A DNA stretch of 64,000 bases from Pseudoalteromonas sp. GCY. GTDB taxonomy: Bacteria; Pseudomonadota; Gammaproteobacteria; Enterobacterales; Alteromonadaceae. Below are positions 25,743-34,845 of the stretch, piece by piece; the stretch's first letter is position 1; the number at the start of each line of letters is the position of its first letter. The notes below the pieces were generated by a model, which had not been told where the DNA came from, ran no database searches, and was given only the letters and a program-made list of their open reading frames with translations. A program made the translations under genes and the position numbers. The DNA lies in assembly GCF_016695175.1 (NCBI RefSeq), contig NZ_CP068023.1, forward strand, positions 4,068,501-4,132,500, given 5' to 3'.

Positions 25743-26606
25743 ATGATGTTTTCACGTACCTTTATTCAGCAGTACCACCCTTTGATGGCAATGGCATTAC
25801 TCGCCCTCTTTCTGGCGATTAATAACACCTTGAATGCCATTACTCTGATCATGGATGCCAAACGAGATGCGCAGCTCGATTTTGCGCTGTGGGAGCCTTT
25901 TGTGTGGGAATATACCAGTGCAGCTGCCAGCTTAGCCTTAATTCCTGCCATATCTTGGTATTTAAACGCATTTCCTTGGCAGTGGCATAAACCTTTTAAC
26001 GTCGCTTTTAGCTTTTTTATTGCCTCACTGTTATTTTGTTTTGGCCATGTTGGTATCATGGTGTTATTACGTGAAACGATTTATTTTAGTTTGCAACTAG
26101 ATTACAACTTTCACCTTTCTTGGTTTGAACTTATCTATGAATATCAAAAAGATGCATGGAGCTTAGTGTTCTTTATTGCACTCATAAAAGCTTATCAATT
26201 TAGTGTCTCCCATATGCTTGGTGAAGCATCTCCGATAAAACAAGAAAGAGATGAAGATGAAACACACCACAAACCTATTCATCACTTATTGGTACGTAAG
26301 CTTGGTAAAGAATTTATCGTTAAGGTTGAAGAGGTTGAGTGGTTACAGTCGTCTGGAAATTACGTCAATCTGCACTTAAATGGCCGCATTTATCCACTAC
26401 GCTCAACGCTTGCTGCGTTATGTCAGCGCTTAGACCCTGTCGGCTTTGTGCGCATTCATCGCTCTTTTGCTATTAATGTGTCTAAAGTAGTGAGTATTAC
26501 GCCGCTCGTCAGTGGTGACAGTGAAATCGCATTGCAAAGTGGGAAAGTATTAACGCTCTCGCGAACCTATAAAACACAATTTAAGCACCAACTACGCCTT
26601 GAGTAA
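25743..26606 (+). CDS. Membrane-anchored LytTR-family transcriptional regulator (second)
   Basis: A 287-residue protein with four predicted TM helices (about residues 12-33, 48-70, 82-106 and 140-156), then a cytoplasmic LytTR domain (about 180-287) with HHLLVRKLGKEFIVKVEEVEWLQSSGNYVNLHLNG and VRIHRSFAINVSKV; these are cited for the EVEWLQSSGNYVNLH and FVRIHRSFAIN cores. It has no receiver domain. Two adjacent ATGs (25743, 25746) are possible starts and neither has a clear ribosome site. It is divergent from the acyltransferase and is paralogous in layout to the regulator at 17872-18648, although the membrane parts differ. It probably regulates its neighbours in response to a membrane signal. 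Confidence 0.83.
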   Translation: MMFSRTFIQQYHPLMAMALLALFLAINNTLNAITLIMDAKRDAQLDFALWEPFVWEYTSAAASLALIPAISWYLNAFPWQWHKPFNVAFSFFIASLLFCFGHVGIMVLLRETIYFSLQLDYNFHLSWFELIYEYQKDAWSLVFFIALIKAYQFSVSHMLGEASPIKQERDEDETHHKPIHHLLVRKLGKEFIVKVEEVEWLQSSGNYVNLHLNGRIYPLRSTLAALCQRLDPVGFVRIHRSFAINVSKVVSITPLVSGDSEIALQSGKVLTLSRTYKTQFKHQLRLE

Positions 26607-26837
26607 GTGAGCAATACTCAATTATCAAGTAACCGAATGTTATTGCGTTAATTCCATTAATCAATGCTAAATGCTGTAACGCTAAAGTTCATTTTGTATC
26701 CATTTCATCGCCCTACACTACACAGCCGCAACAGGTAAGGTGTCTATTTTTGCATTTGCACCGAATTTATATACAATCTTATGCGGTTCAGATGCCCTAG
26801 ATGGACTGCATAATAAAAGGATAATAAAAAAGGCTCT

Positions 26838-28124
26838 ATGAAAAACCTCATCACTCCATTACTTACAGCAATCCTGCTTCTAAATGGCTGTAGCCAAATA
26901 CAGCAACCTCAACAGGATGAACCAACGCCAGATAACGCTGTGCAATCTACTCATAACAAGCCAAAAAACACTGTTAAAGACGAAGCTAAAACGGTGGTTA
27001 AAACGCCATACGACCCGCTCGCAACTGATGATTTATGGCTCCGTATTAAAGATCAACTTAGCTTTGCTGATTCCGACGATAAGCGTGTAAAACAACGGAT
27101 TGATTGGTACCTCAGGCATCCCAATTATATGGATACCATCAGTGAACGGGCAGCGCCGCTACTTTATTACTTAGTAGAAGAAGTCGAGAAGCGCGATATG
27201 CCAATAGAACTTGCATTGATGCCGCTAATTGAAAGCGACTTTAATACCCAAGCCTACTCTCACAAGCATGCTTCGGGTTTGTGGCAACTCACACCGCTGA
27301 TTGCAAAACATTATGGTGCCAAGATCAACGCTTGGTATGACGGCCGCCAAGATATCGTAGACTCGACCCGTGTCGCATTGGACTTTTTGCAATATCTCCA
27401 CAAACGTTTTGATGGCGATTGGTATCATGCTATTGCCGCCTATAACACAGGTGAAGGTAGAGTGCTTGCGGCCATTGAACGAAATAAAAAAGCAGGTAAA
27501 CCAACTGACTTTTTCCATTTGAAGCTACCACGTCAAACCAGCCACTACGTACCAAAGCTACTTGCGGCATCACAGTTGTTAAAGCATGACTTGATGAAGT
27601 TTCCTAAGATCCCTAATCGCTCGCTAATCAGCGTTATTAAACTCGAACAACAAGCCATTTTATCAGATCTCAAAGGCTGGAAAGAAGTCGAGGTATTAAA
27701 TCCAGGCTATGCACGTTTTCCTGCATTACTCGGCGGCCCTGAGCATATTGTCATTCCCACAGCGCGCGTGTCAGAGTGGCAAACCATGCTCACACACTTA
27801 CCAAAAATGCCTGCAGATACATGGCAACATTATACTATCCGACGTGGAGACTCTCTTAGCACCATTGCAAAACGCTATTCGCTAACCGTCGCCGAGTTAA
27901 AAGCCTTTAATCAATTAAAGAGTGACCGAATTCGTGCAGGAATAAAGCTAATTTTGCCCATTTTGGCTGACAAACAACTGGACTATAAGATAAAACACGG
28001 CGATAGTTTATGGCGCATAGCTAAGCAATTTAATGTCAGTGTCGCTAAGCTAAAGCAATGGAACCAGCTATCGACAGATAGACTGAAAATTGGCGATACG
28101 TTACTCGTATTTCTGTCGCCTTAG
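26838..28124 (+). CDS. Membrane-bound lytic murein transglycosylase with LysM domains (MltD-like)
   Basis: A 428-residue lipoprotein enzyme that cleaves peptidoglycan glycan strands, leaving 1,6-anhydroMurNAc ends. The signal peptide ends in the lipobox LNGC (Cys18). The SLT catalytic domain (about 110-230) has the catalytic Glu in ALMPLIESDF, then HASGLWQLTP and AIAAYNTGEGRV. Two LysM repeats close the protein (HYTIRRGDSLSTIAKRYSL near 334 and YKIKHGDSLWRIAKQFNV near 382). The order matches MltD. AAGG precedes the ATG by five bases. It is followed on the same strand by a membrane protein and a lysozyme, so peptidoglycan processing may be a common theme. It could be a second MltD paralogue. 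Confidence 0.88.
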   Translation: MKNLITPLLTAILLLNGCSQIQQPQQDEPTPDNAVQSTHNKPKNTVKDEAKTVVKTPYDPLATDDLWLRIKDQLSFADSDDKRVKQRIDWYLRHPNYMDTISERAAPLLYYLVEEVEKRDMPIELALMPLIESDFNTQAYSHKHASGLWQLTPLIAKHYGAKINAWYDGRQDIVDSTRVALDFLQYLHKRFDGDWYHAIAAYNTGEGRVLAAIERNKKAGKPTDFFHLKLPRQTSHYVPKLLAASQLLKHDLMKFPKIPNRSLISVIKLEQQAILSDLKGWKEVEVLNPGYARFPALLGGPEHIVIPTARVSEWQTMLTHLPKMPADTWQHYTIRRGDSLSTIAKRYSLTVAELKAFNQLKSDRIRAGIKLILPILADKQLDYKIKHGDSLWRIAKQFNVSVAKLKQWNQLSTDRLKIGDTLLVFLSP

Positions 28125-28147
28125 GGCGTAGTGTCAGTTGGATAAAT

Positions 28148-28897
28148 ATGTCAGAACATAACAATAATAACTTACCCTCTGAAAATGTAGCCGAAACGCA
28201 GGCAGCAAAGCCTGCTCGGCCACAGCCACACAACTCAAGACACTCAAGGGGCTCCTTTAAACTCTCTCGCTCCAAAATGAACACCATTTTGGCTTTGTGT
28301 GCGATGTTTATTTCAGCGGCATCGTTTTACGCCACTTATCTGCAGGCAAAGGCTGCTCAGGAGCAAGTTTCCGCAGCCGAAAAGCAGCTAAAAACTGAAA
28401 CTTGGCCATGGCTACAATTCAGCTATAGCAACTTTGATTTAGAGTCGACTCAAGCAACGATTAGAGTCGATATTCGCAATTCGGGGACCGGCCCTGCAAT
28501 CATTCATTACATCAAATATGAATTGGATGGCGAAGCGTATTTTGATGTTACCGAACTCATGGACGCTTGTTGCAACCTTAACGCCTATCAAGCAGCCCTA
28601 GACGATGCGCAGGAAGAAGAATCGAATATCAATTATCTAAAAAAGTTTGGTTGGTACGTATCAAGCGCGCCACAAAAGGTTTTGTTGGCAGATGGTGATG
28701 CTTTTAATATCTTTACCATGCCAAAAAGCAATTTTAATCGTGGATTATGGGATAAAATCGATGCCCACAAATCGGTTTTTAAGGCAGAGGCCTGCTACTG
28801 TTCTATACTAAAACAGTGCTATACCACGAATGAAAAAGCAGTGATCACTGAGGTACCTAGTTGTTCAACGACACCGACAAATTCTATCAACGAGTAA
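28148..28897 (+). CDS. Membrane protein of unknown function, coupled to a lysozyme gene
   Basis: A 249-residue protein I do not recognise. A polar N-terminus (about 42 residues rich in Asn, Gln, Pro and Arg) precedes one TM helix (NTILALCAMFISAASFYATYL, about 45-65). A short coiled coil follows (AKAAQEQVSAAEKQLKTET). The C-terminal part, about 165 residues, looks like a beta-rich domain with an immunoglobulin-like stretch (VDIRNSGTGPAIIHYIKYEL) and several cysteines (CC near 141, then CYC and C residues near the end). By the positive-inside rule the N-terminus is probably cytoplasmic and the domain periplasmic. Its last 37 bases overlap the start of the lysozyme gene, indicating coupled translation. 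Confidence 0.65.
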   Translation: MSEHNNNNLPSENVAETQAAKPARPQPHNSRHSRGSFKLSRSKMNTILALCAMFISAASFYATYLQAKAAQEQVSAAEKQLKTETWPWLQFSYSNFDLESTQATIRVDIRNSGTGPAIIHYIKYELDGEAYFDVTELMDACCNLNAYQAALDDAQEEESNINYLKKFGWYVSSAPQKVLLADGDAFNIFTMPKSNFNRGLWDKIDAHKSVFKAEACYCSILKQCYTTNEKAVITEVPSCSTTPTNSINE

Positions 28898-29514
28898 CAC
28901 AGCATCTATTGCAATTTGAGGGCGAGGTACTGCACTTGTACCTAGATGTAAATGCCAATCCGACGATTGGTGTTGGTTTTCATATGCAAAGTGTTGAGCA
29001 ATTTTGCCAGTTACCAATGCGGGATAGGCGCTCTAAACGTTCTGCCACCTTGCAACAAAAGCGCGATGAATACCGTAATATTAAGGGTAAGCCCAGCGGT
29101 TACAAGGCATCTTGGTATGCGCAATATACTGAGCTTACCTTGCCACCAAAAGCGTCTAAAAAATGTCTTATAGAGCAAATCAAAGAATTTGAGCAGTACC
29201 TCATTCATTTTCTTGCCAAGCAAGAAACTGGCAGCATTCCTTATCAGCTATTACCGACGCCCGCTAAGATTGCGCTATTGGATATGGCTTACAACCTTGG
29301 TACCAGTAAGTTATTTTTGGCCTTTCCTAATTTGATTAAAGCCATCAGCGCACAAGATTGGCACAGCGCAAGTAAAGAGTGCAGTCGCCTACATATTAGC
29401 CCAGCACGAAACGAGGCCACCAAAAAGCTATTCCTCAAGTGCGATAAATACCAGCGTTATCAACTGACTTGGTTTGAAACTTTGGTTAAAAAGCTAAAGC
29501 GTTGGCTGTCCTAA
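28861..29514 (+). CDS. Phage-type lysozyme (GH24)
   Basis: A 217-residue muramidase of the T4-lysozyme type. The catalytic triad pattern is intact: the Glu in LLQFEGEV, an Asp nine residues on (LYLDV), and a Thr six residues after that (NPTIGVG). The matching DMAYNLGT segment lies near residue 140. The likely start is TTG at 28861, inside the preceding gene, with GAGG eight bases upstream. There is no signal peptide. No holin, spanin or phage structural gene is nearby, so this looks like a domesticated enzyme that cleaves peptidoglycan. How it would reach the periplasm is unclear; the coupled membrane protein may be its partner. Confidence 0.82.
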   Translation: MFNDTDKFYQRVTQHLLQFEGEVLHLYLDVNANPTIGVGFHMQSVEQFCQLPMRDRRSKRSATLQQKRDEYRNIKGKPSGYKASWYAQYTELTLPPKASKKCLIEQIKEFEQYLIHFLAKQETGSIPYQLLPTPAKIALLDMAYNLGTSKLFLAFPNLIKAISAQDWHSASKECSRLHISPARNEATKKLFLKCDKYQRYQLTWFETLVKKLKRWLS

Positions 29515-29531
29515 AATTCAACTATTAAAGT

Positions 29532-30050
29532 TCAGCTCAGAAAAAAAGACTCGATAGGGTCGTAAATCAAGCCACGCTCATTGCGATGAGAGTGATAGAG
29601 ATGAAATTTCTTTACTGTCAGTGAGAAAGGCGCAATGGGCCTTGCTACGCTCGGCTCAGGCTTACAATTTCTAAATAGCGTGATATGTGGTGAGAAAGGA
29701 TGCGAGTTGCAATAGAGGTCGCATTTTTCTCCAAAAGCACGCAGTGGATTGGCTAAATCAAGCAAAGCTTGTGGTTTTTGTTCGGGCTTTAAGTAAAAAA
29801 TGCCATTGTGCTGCCAGTAGCCATAGTCACTAAAGGTGAGTGTAAATTTAGGCACCGATAAACTACTAGCAAAATCACAAAGCTCGGCTACTTTTGATTC
29901 TTCCACCATAGCAAGGAACGCCAGTGTAAGATGCCAATTACTCGGCTGAGTATTGGCTTTACTCGCACTCACACTATCCACCAGCCACTGGCCGATATGC
30001 GCTCGAGCGTCGTCATCCATTCCAATACCAAAAAATAATCGCTTTTGCAT
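29532..30050 (-). CDS. thpR: RNA 2',3'-cyclic phosphodiesterase ThpR (2'-5' RNA ligase family)
   Basis: A 172-residue cytoplasmic 2H phosphoesterase. The two H-x-T-x motifs are present: HLTLAF near residue 43 and HITLFR near 125. The N-terminal KRLFFGIGMDDDAR and the overall length fit ThpR/LigT, which hydrolyses 2',3'-cyclic phosphate ends of RNA and can join 2'-5' linked tRNA halves in vitro. AAAGG lies seven bases before the ATG. It is convergent with the lysozyme gene and separated by 17 bases. It shows no clear functional link to neighbours. Confidence 0.88.
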   Translation of the reverse strand: MQKRLFFGIGMDDDARAHIGQWLVDSVSASKANTQPSNWHLTLAFLAMVEESKVAELCDFASSLSVPKFTLTFSDYGYWQHNGIFYLKPEQKPQALLDLANPLRAFGEKCDLYCNSHPFSPHITLFRNCKPEPSVARPIAPFSLTVKKFHLYHSHRNERGLIYDPIESFFLS

Positions 30051-30079
30051 CTTACACCTTTAATCTAGAATTTAATAAA

Positions 30080-30802
30080 CTAAGGTTTAACTAGCCGCTT
30101 ACCTACTAACGTTAGCATAACCCCAGCAGAGAGACACAATAAGCCAACAAATTGCAGCCATGCATTTTCTGCTCGCTCACTAAATTTAGGGCCTTGAAAA
30201 CGATAATGCCTTCTACCATTGGTTACCGATTCGGTATAAGCGCTTCCCCTATAATCTGAGAAAAATACCGTTTCTTTATCTAAACGTTTCGCCATGGCAA
30301 GTTCTACTTGTTCAAAAAATTCACGGTCACTATTCTTACTATGAGGAACAAGGTATGCGTGCCATTTTCTATATAGCTCGACGGGTTCACCGGCTTGCAA
30401 TACACCCTGAGATTCATATTCAAACAGTTTTTCACTAAAAAATATCTGTTTGTAGCCACTCCAAAATAACCCCACACCGAGAGACACTAACAAAATAGCT
30501 AATATCGCAAGTTGCTTATATTGCTTTTGCTTTGATTGTTGATATTGCTTATACCAATATTCGATGTCTGGAATTTGGCTTAATTCTTCACGTTTCCCTT
30601 GTGTTGAAAGGGTTTGCATACATTCATCTAAGGATAAATTCAGCGCGGTTAGTAACTTTCTAAATACCTCGTTAGAAGGCACGGATTTGTCGTTTTCTAG
30701 TTTAGATAAATAGCTTTGCTCAACACACATTTGCTCAGCTAACTGGGGTTGGCTTAAGCCTTTCTGTGTGCGGATCTGTTTAATAAAGTGTCCTAGTGTC
30801 AT
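30080..30802 (-). CDS. XRE-family helix-turn-helix regulator with two membrane segments
   Basis: A 240-residue protein. An XRE/Cro helix-turn-helix (about residues 3-58, LSQPQLAEQMCVEQSYLSKLEN) is followed by a polar linker, a TM helix (QLAILAILLVSLGVGLFW, about 92-110), an extracytoplasmic region of about 100 residues, and a second TM helix near the C-terminus (FVGLLCLSAGVMLTLVG). An ATG three codons upstream is possible, but the ATG at 30802 has GAGG nine bases ahead and is preferred. It is a membrane-tethered regulator whose outer loop could sense a signal; its targets are unknown. It stands alone between thpR and the AraC regulator. Confidence 0.75.
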   Translation of the reverse strand: MTLGHFIKQIRTQKGLSQPQLAEQMCVEQSYLSKLENDKSVPSNEVFRKLLTALNLSLDECMQTLSTQGKREELSQIPDIEYWYKQYQQSKQKQYKQLAILAILLVSLGVGLFWSGYKQIFFSEKLFEYESQGVLQAGEPVELYRKWHAYLVPHSKNSDREFFEQVELAMAKRLDKETVFFSDYRGSAYTESVTNGRRHYRFQGPKFSERAENAWLQFVGLLCLSAGVMLTLVGKRLVKP

Positions 30803-30973
30803 CACGGTCATCCTCGTTTATTGTTGTTGCGACCCGGCACATTCTTGGCAATTCCTTGATAAATACCAAGTTGAATATTTAGGAATAAGCATGAATATCA
30901 TAGCATTACGAAATATTCACGGTTTGAATTGAAGTTTTGATTAAAACGTATAATAAACAGGCTCACGTCCAGA

Positions 30974-31840
30974 TCAATACAATGCCTTTTGGTGCAGCCG
31001 TGCACGAAACTCACTGGGCGTACATGCCTTCAACGCTTGAAAACGACGATTAAAATTAGAAATATTATTAAAACCACATTGATCCGATATCACACTAATG
31101 GGAGAGGCGGAGCTAATTAACAGTTTACAGGCCTTGGCAATACGCAGCTGATTGATAAATTCCGTCACAGTACGCTCCGTGCGCTTTTTAAAGAAGCGGT
31201 GAAAGTGATTGGTGCTCATGTGCACTTGCTGTGCAAGCTCATCGGCGCTTAATTTGTCGGTGTAATTGTCATAGATATAGGCAATAACCCGGTCGAACTT
31301 GTCTTTCGCGGGGTCATGGCGGGCATCAAAGCGAAAGCCGCTACTGGCTAAATGTTGATAGTTCGATGTCGTCATCCGCGTTAACATTTCAAGCAAAAGC
31401 ACAAAGCGCATTAACGGCTCGGCATCCGCGATTTGCTCAAACCATTTTTTCGCTTGCCTTGCGACTTCCACAGGAAATTTGACGCCACGGCGCGCTGCAT
31501 TTAACAATTCAGATAAGCCATGTAATTCAGGATGCTGAGCTACTAAAGATTCCAACCAGTGTGCGGGTATTTGTGCAACATGGACAACGTGAGCGGAGTG
31601 ATCCGGATTCGGTTTTGACTGCCAAGTATGTGGTAAGTCAGGGCCTAGGATAACCAAATCCAAGTCTTCGTAAGGGGCAATATGATCACCCACGTGACAT
31701 ACACCGATACTGTTGAGCGTTAAACAGATCTCATATTCCGGATGATAGTGCCAATTAAAGGGAATTTCGGGCAATTGATACAGGCAATAACGCCATGAAC
31801 ACCCGGGAGATGGCAGTACTTTCTCGTACATCGCTCGCAT
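30974..31840 (-). CDS. AraC-family regulator of the GlcNAc/chitin locus
   Basis: A 288-residue regulator. The N-terminal cupin sensor domain (about 10-160) has the HYHPEYEICLTLNSIG segment that lines the ligand pocket. The C-terminal AraC domain (about 185-285) has two helix-turn-helix units: LSADELAQQVHMSTNHFHRFFKKR and SVISDQCGFNNISNFNRRFQALKACTPSEFR (core PISVISDQCGFNN). AAGGA precedes the ATG by eight bases. It is divergent from the TonB-dependent receptor at 32113, with 272 bases between them, so it most likely controls the locus in response to a sugar such as GlcNAc or chitobiose. The ligand is inferred from the enzymes encoded, not from the sequence. Confidence 0.85.
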   Translation of the reverse strand: MRAMYEKVLPSPGCSWRYCLYQLPEIPFNWHYHPEYEICLTLNSIGVCHVGDHIAPYEDLDLVILGPDLPHTWQSKPNPDHSAHVVHVAQIPAHWLESLVAQHPELHGLSELLNAARRGVKFPVEVARQAKKWFEQIADAEPLMRFVLLLEMLTRMTTSNYQHLASSGFRFDARHDPAKDKFDRVIAYIYDNYTDKLSADELAQQVHMSTNHFHRFFKKRTERTVTEFINQLRIAKACKLLISSASPISVISDQCGFNNISNFNRRFQALKACTPSEFRARLHQKALY

Positions 31841-32112
31841 AGCAATTTCCTTTTACATTAATAAACTTATTTAAAATCGGCATGTTATAAACTTTAAAAC
31901 AACTATTCGTTACACCTAGTTGCATATCATGCAAATTCAATCACTCAACAATACTAATCTATCGAAATATAGCGATTGCCTAGAGTGCAGTGAAGTATTT
32001 TTGTCAAATTACTCTCATTTAAGCGTGAAAAGTATCATTAGTAGATAGAAATATACCGCTTAAAAAACACTCAAGGCGATACCCTAGCTTCTGCCAACAA
32101 CAAATAGGAACA

Positions 32113-34779
32113 ATGGGCAGAACAATGAAAACAACTAAGTTGAAGCAATTTAAATTGAATAAACTTGCCGCCATCGTGACAGCAAGTACCTTATCACCCC
32201 TTTTACTCACCGCAGCACCATCAGCATTAGCCGAAGAACAAAGCGCAACAGAAAAAGTCGAAGTAATTGAAGTAAGAGGCATTCGCCGCTCGCTTGAAGC
32301 TTCAATGAACACCAAGCGCTTTGCAGATGGTATTGTTGATGCTATCACCTCGGAAGATATTGGTAAGTTTCCCGACAAAAACATTGGTGATGCGCTACAG
32401 CGTATTTCTGGGGTCACGGTCGACCGCCAATATGGTGAAGTAAGTGGTGTTACTATCCGTGGTACCGCGCCCGAGCAATCGCGTATTTTATTGAATGGCC
32501 AGTCCGTTGCCAGTACCGATTGGTATGATTTAGGTCCATCAACACGTACTTTTAACATGGAGCTGTTATCAGCAGAGCAAGTTTCGGCAGTGAACGTCTA
32601 CAAAACGCCTGAAGCAGACCTTGAAGAAGGCGCACTGGGTGGTACAGTGAATCTTGTCACGCGTAAACCACTGGACTTAGATGCACACACTTACATGGTG
32701 TCAGCAGAAATGGGCCGCTCTACCTTGTATGATGAAAATGATTTAAGTGGCTCATTTTTAGGTAGCTGGAAAAGTGACGATGAAAAATTTGGTGTGCTCG
32801 CAGCATACTCTATTGAGAACCTGACTTCAGGCCGTCACGTTATTGAGTCCATTGGTGGCTACTATGAATATTTTGCGGCGAATCAAGATACGGGGCAAGC
32901 ATCTACAGTGGGCGCTTGGGCAATCGGCTCACAAGCATTTAGAGCTGAACGCGAGCGCACCAGCGCGCAACTCACGGCGCAATTTGCACCAAGCGATAAT
33001 ACAGAGTTTACGGTAGACTACTTTCGTTTTGAGTTTGACAACCCACATGTAAACCATAACTTCCTTACCGTAAGTGCCCGTGGTGCAGGTGCTGTTGATG
33101 TACAAAACAACGCTGCAGGTGGTACACAGCGTGCGCGTATTTTGCCAGCTTACGCGAACATTATATACAACCCCACTGTTCGTAACGCCGTAAACATGGA
33201 AGTCGACGCCTTAAACTTCAGTGGTAAATACGTCGGTGATACTTTCGAGATTAGCGGTGTTATTGGTCGCTCAACATCTGATGGTGGTACACAGTTTGGT
33301 TCCTCAAGTTGGTGGATCCCGGCAACGGATGAGGGTGGAAAAATTGGTGATCCAGCCTTCCCTAATGGTCAAAGTAGTACTGATGGCGGCTTTACTTACG
33401 ATGCCACAGGCCCTTATCAAATTTGGTTTGATTCGCTAGACCCAACCGATGCCTCACAGCTCAAATTTGCTCAGGAATCAAACTTCCAAACTACGGTTCA
33501 AGAGCATGAAGTGAGTTATGCACAAGCCGATATCAAGTGGATGCTAGAGCATGATTACTTCAAGAGCATCAAAGCGGGTGTGAAGGTAAATAAAAACGAA
33601 TTTGCACGTATCGCAATACAAAGAAACCCAGCAGATGTAATTGGTTTTGTTCCTGATGGTAATAGCTTAGCTAACTGGAGTGATGGTATTTTTACCAATC
33701 TTCATTCGCAAACGGGCGGACATATTCTTAACTCATACGCCAAACTAGATGAAGATAAGTGGTGGGATTTTATCACTGGCAAATATGAGGCGGGTGAATT
33801 AATTGAGCAGCAAGACCTTGGTAAAACCTACAATGTCGAAGAAGATATGCTCGCTATCTATGTGCAAAGTGAATTCAGCGGTGAAAACTTCCGCGGTAAT
33901 ATCGGCTTACGCTATGTGGATACAGAACAGCAGTCCAGCGGCTATGTTGATAACACGGTCTTCAATGAAACGGTTGACTACGACAACTGGCTACCGAGCA
34001 TCAACTTCGCTTATGACTACAGCGACGATATTATCATCCGTGCGGCCGCCTCTAGCGTTATGTCTCGAGTTAATTATAACGACTTAAAACCAGGTCTAGC
34101 GATTGATGCTAACTTTGGTTCTGCCACCGGTGGTAACCCGAACCTTAAACCTTATGAAGCAGATCAAGCAGATATTGGCGTCGAATATTACTTTACCGAA
34201 GCTTCCTTGCTCTCAGCAGCCGTTTTTGTGAAGAAAATTGACAACGTTGTCTTTTCTACCGAAGCGATTGAATATGTAGACGGATGCGGTACCGACCCTT
34301 CTAAGTATGATCAATGCCGAGTCACACGCCCACGTAGTAACGGAGACGGTGACGTAACAGGGATAGAACTGCAGCTTCAACATAGCTTTGATAATGGCTT
34401 CGGCTTTATTACTAACTACACCTACGTGGATAGTGAAACCACCACACCAGATAATGCAAAAGAAATGGTGCCGGGAGTATCTGAAAACTCATTCAATGGC
34501 TCGCTATTTTTCGAAAATGAGCAGTTCAGTGCACGTATCGCTTATAACTGGCGTAGTGAATGGATTGGCGTCGGTGCAGCACAAGCGGTGCGCAACGATA
34601 GCTACCAACAATGGGATGCATCTTTGGTGTGGCATGCAATGGAAAATCTGGATGTCAGCTTAGAGGGTGTAAACCTGACCAATGAGGTTATTCAATCTTA
34701 CGACACCAACTACAACTTAACGCAGAACACCATTGAATTTGGTACGCGTTATTACCTTGGCGTCAGCTATAAGTTCTAA
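32113..34779 (+). CDS. TonB-dependent receptor for chitooligosaccharides or related sugars
   Basis: An 888-residue outer-membrane transporter. A signal peptide ends near APSALA (about residue 40). The TonB-box region is VEVIEVRGIRRSLEAS. The plug domain (about 60-170) has GKFPDKNIGDALQRISGVTVDR and VTIRGTAPEQSRILLNGQ, typical of the sugar-specific group in Alteromonadales, Xanthomonadales and Caulobacter. The barrel ends in SYKF with terminal Phe. ATGs at 32113 and 32125 are both possible; AGGA lies three bases before the first. A strong hairpin after the stop precedes the halogenase-like gene. With the MFS, ROK kinase and GH20 genes downstream, the cargo is probably a GlcNAc oligomer. Confidence 0.87.
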   Translation: MGRTMKTTKLKQFKLNKLAAIVTASTLSPLLLTAAPSALAEEQSATEKVEVIEVRGIRRSLEASMNTKRFADGIVDAITSEDIGKFPDKNIGDALQRISGVTVDRQYGEVSGVTIRGTAPEQSRILLNGQSVASTDWYDLGPSTRTFNMELLSAEQVSAVNVYKTPEADLEEGALGGTVNLVTRKPLDLDAHTYMVSAEMGRSTLYDENDLSGSFLGSWKSDDEKFGVLAAYSIENLTSGRHVIESIGGYYEYFAANQDTGQASTVGAWAIGSQAFRAERERTSAQLTAQFAPSDNTEFTVDYFRFEFDNPHVNHNFLTVSARGAGAVDVQNNAAGGTQRARILPAYANIIYNPTVRNAVNMEVDALNFSGKYVGDTFEISGVIGRSTSDGGTQFGSSSWWIPATDEGGKIGDPAFPNGQSSTDGGFTYDATGPYQIWFDSLDPTDASQLKFAQESNFQTTVQEHEVSYAQADIKWMLEHDYFKSIKAGVKVNKNEFARIAIQRNPADVIGFVPDGNSLANWSDGIFTNLHSQTGGHILNSYAKLDEDKWWDFITGKYEAGELIEQQDLGKTYNVEEDMLAIYVQSEFSGENFRGNIGLRYVDTEQQSSGYVDNTVFNETVDYDNWLPSINFAYDYSDDIIIRAAASSVMSRVNYNDLKPGLAIDANFGSATGGNPNLKPYEADQADIGVEYYFTEASLLSAAVFVKKIDNVVFSTEAIEYVDGCGTDPSKYDQCRVTRPRSNGDGDVTGIELQLQHSFDNGFGFITNYTYVDSETTTPDNAKEMVPGVSENSFNGSLFFENEQFSARIAYNWRSEWIGVGAAQAVRNDSYQQWDASLVWHAMENLDVSLEGVNLTNEVIQSYDTNYNLTQNTIEFGTRYYLGVSYKF

Positions 34780-34787
34780 CCTCGGAG

Positions 34788-34809
34788 CCCCAGTCGCTTG
34801 CGGCTGGGG
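34788..34809 (+). other. Strong hairpin after the receptor gene (possible attenuator)
   Basis: CCCCAGTCGC (34788-34797) pairs with GCGGCTGGGG (34800-34809), ten pairs including one G-U, with a two-base loop. The following bases TCATTTGCC are only mildly T-rich. It may partly terminate or stabilise the receptor transcript so that receptor mRNA exceeds that of the downstream enzymes, a common arrangement in such operons. Confidence 0.5.
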
Positions 34810-34845
34810 TCATTTGCCTATGAAAACTCATTTGCCTATGAAAAC
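34810..34845 (+). repeat. 18-bp tandem duplication at the start of the halogenase-like gene
   Basis: TCATTTGCCTATGAAAAC occurs twice in a row (34810-34827 and 34828-34845). Each copy contains an ATG in the same frame, so the gene has two possible starts, 34820 and 34838. The period is a multiple of three, so the frame is kept. Confidence 0.85.

Noticed and set aside
28861..29514. Prophage remnant
   Set aside because: Only a lysozyme is present; no integrase, holin, capsid, tail or attachment-site signs were found around it.
32019..32558. Long open frame opposite the TonB-dependent receptor start (minus strand)
   Set aside because: It is antisense to the well-supported receptor signal peptide and plug domain, and its translation has no domain-like features or ribosome site.
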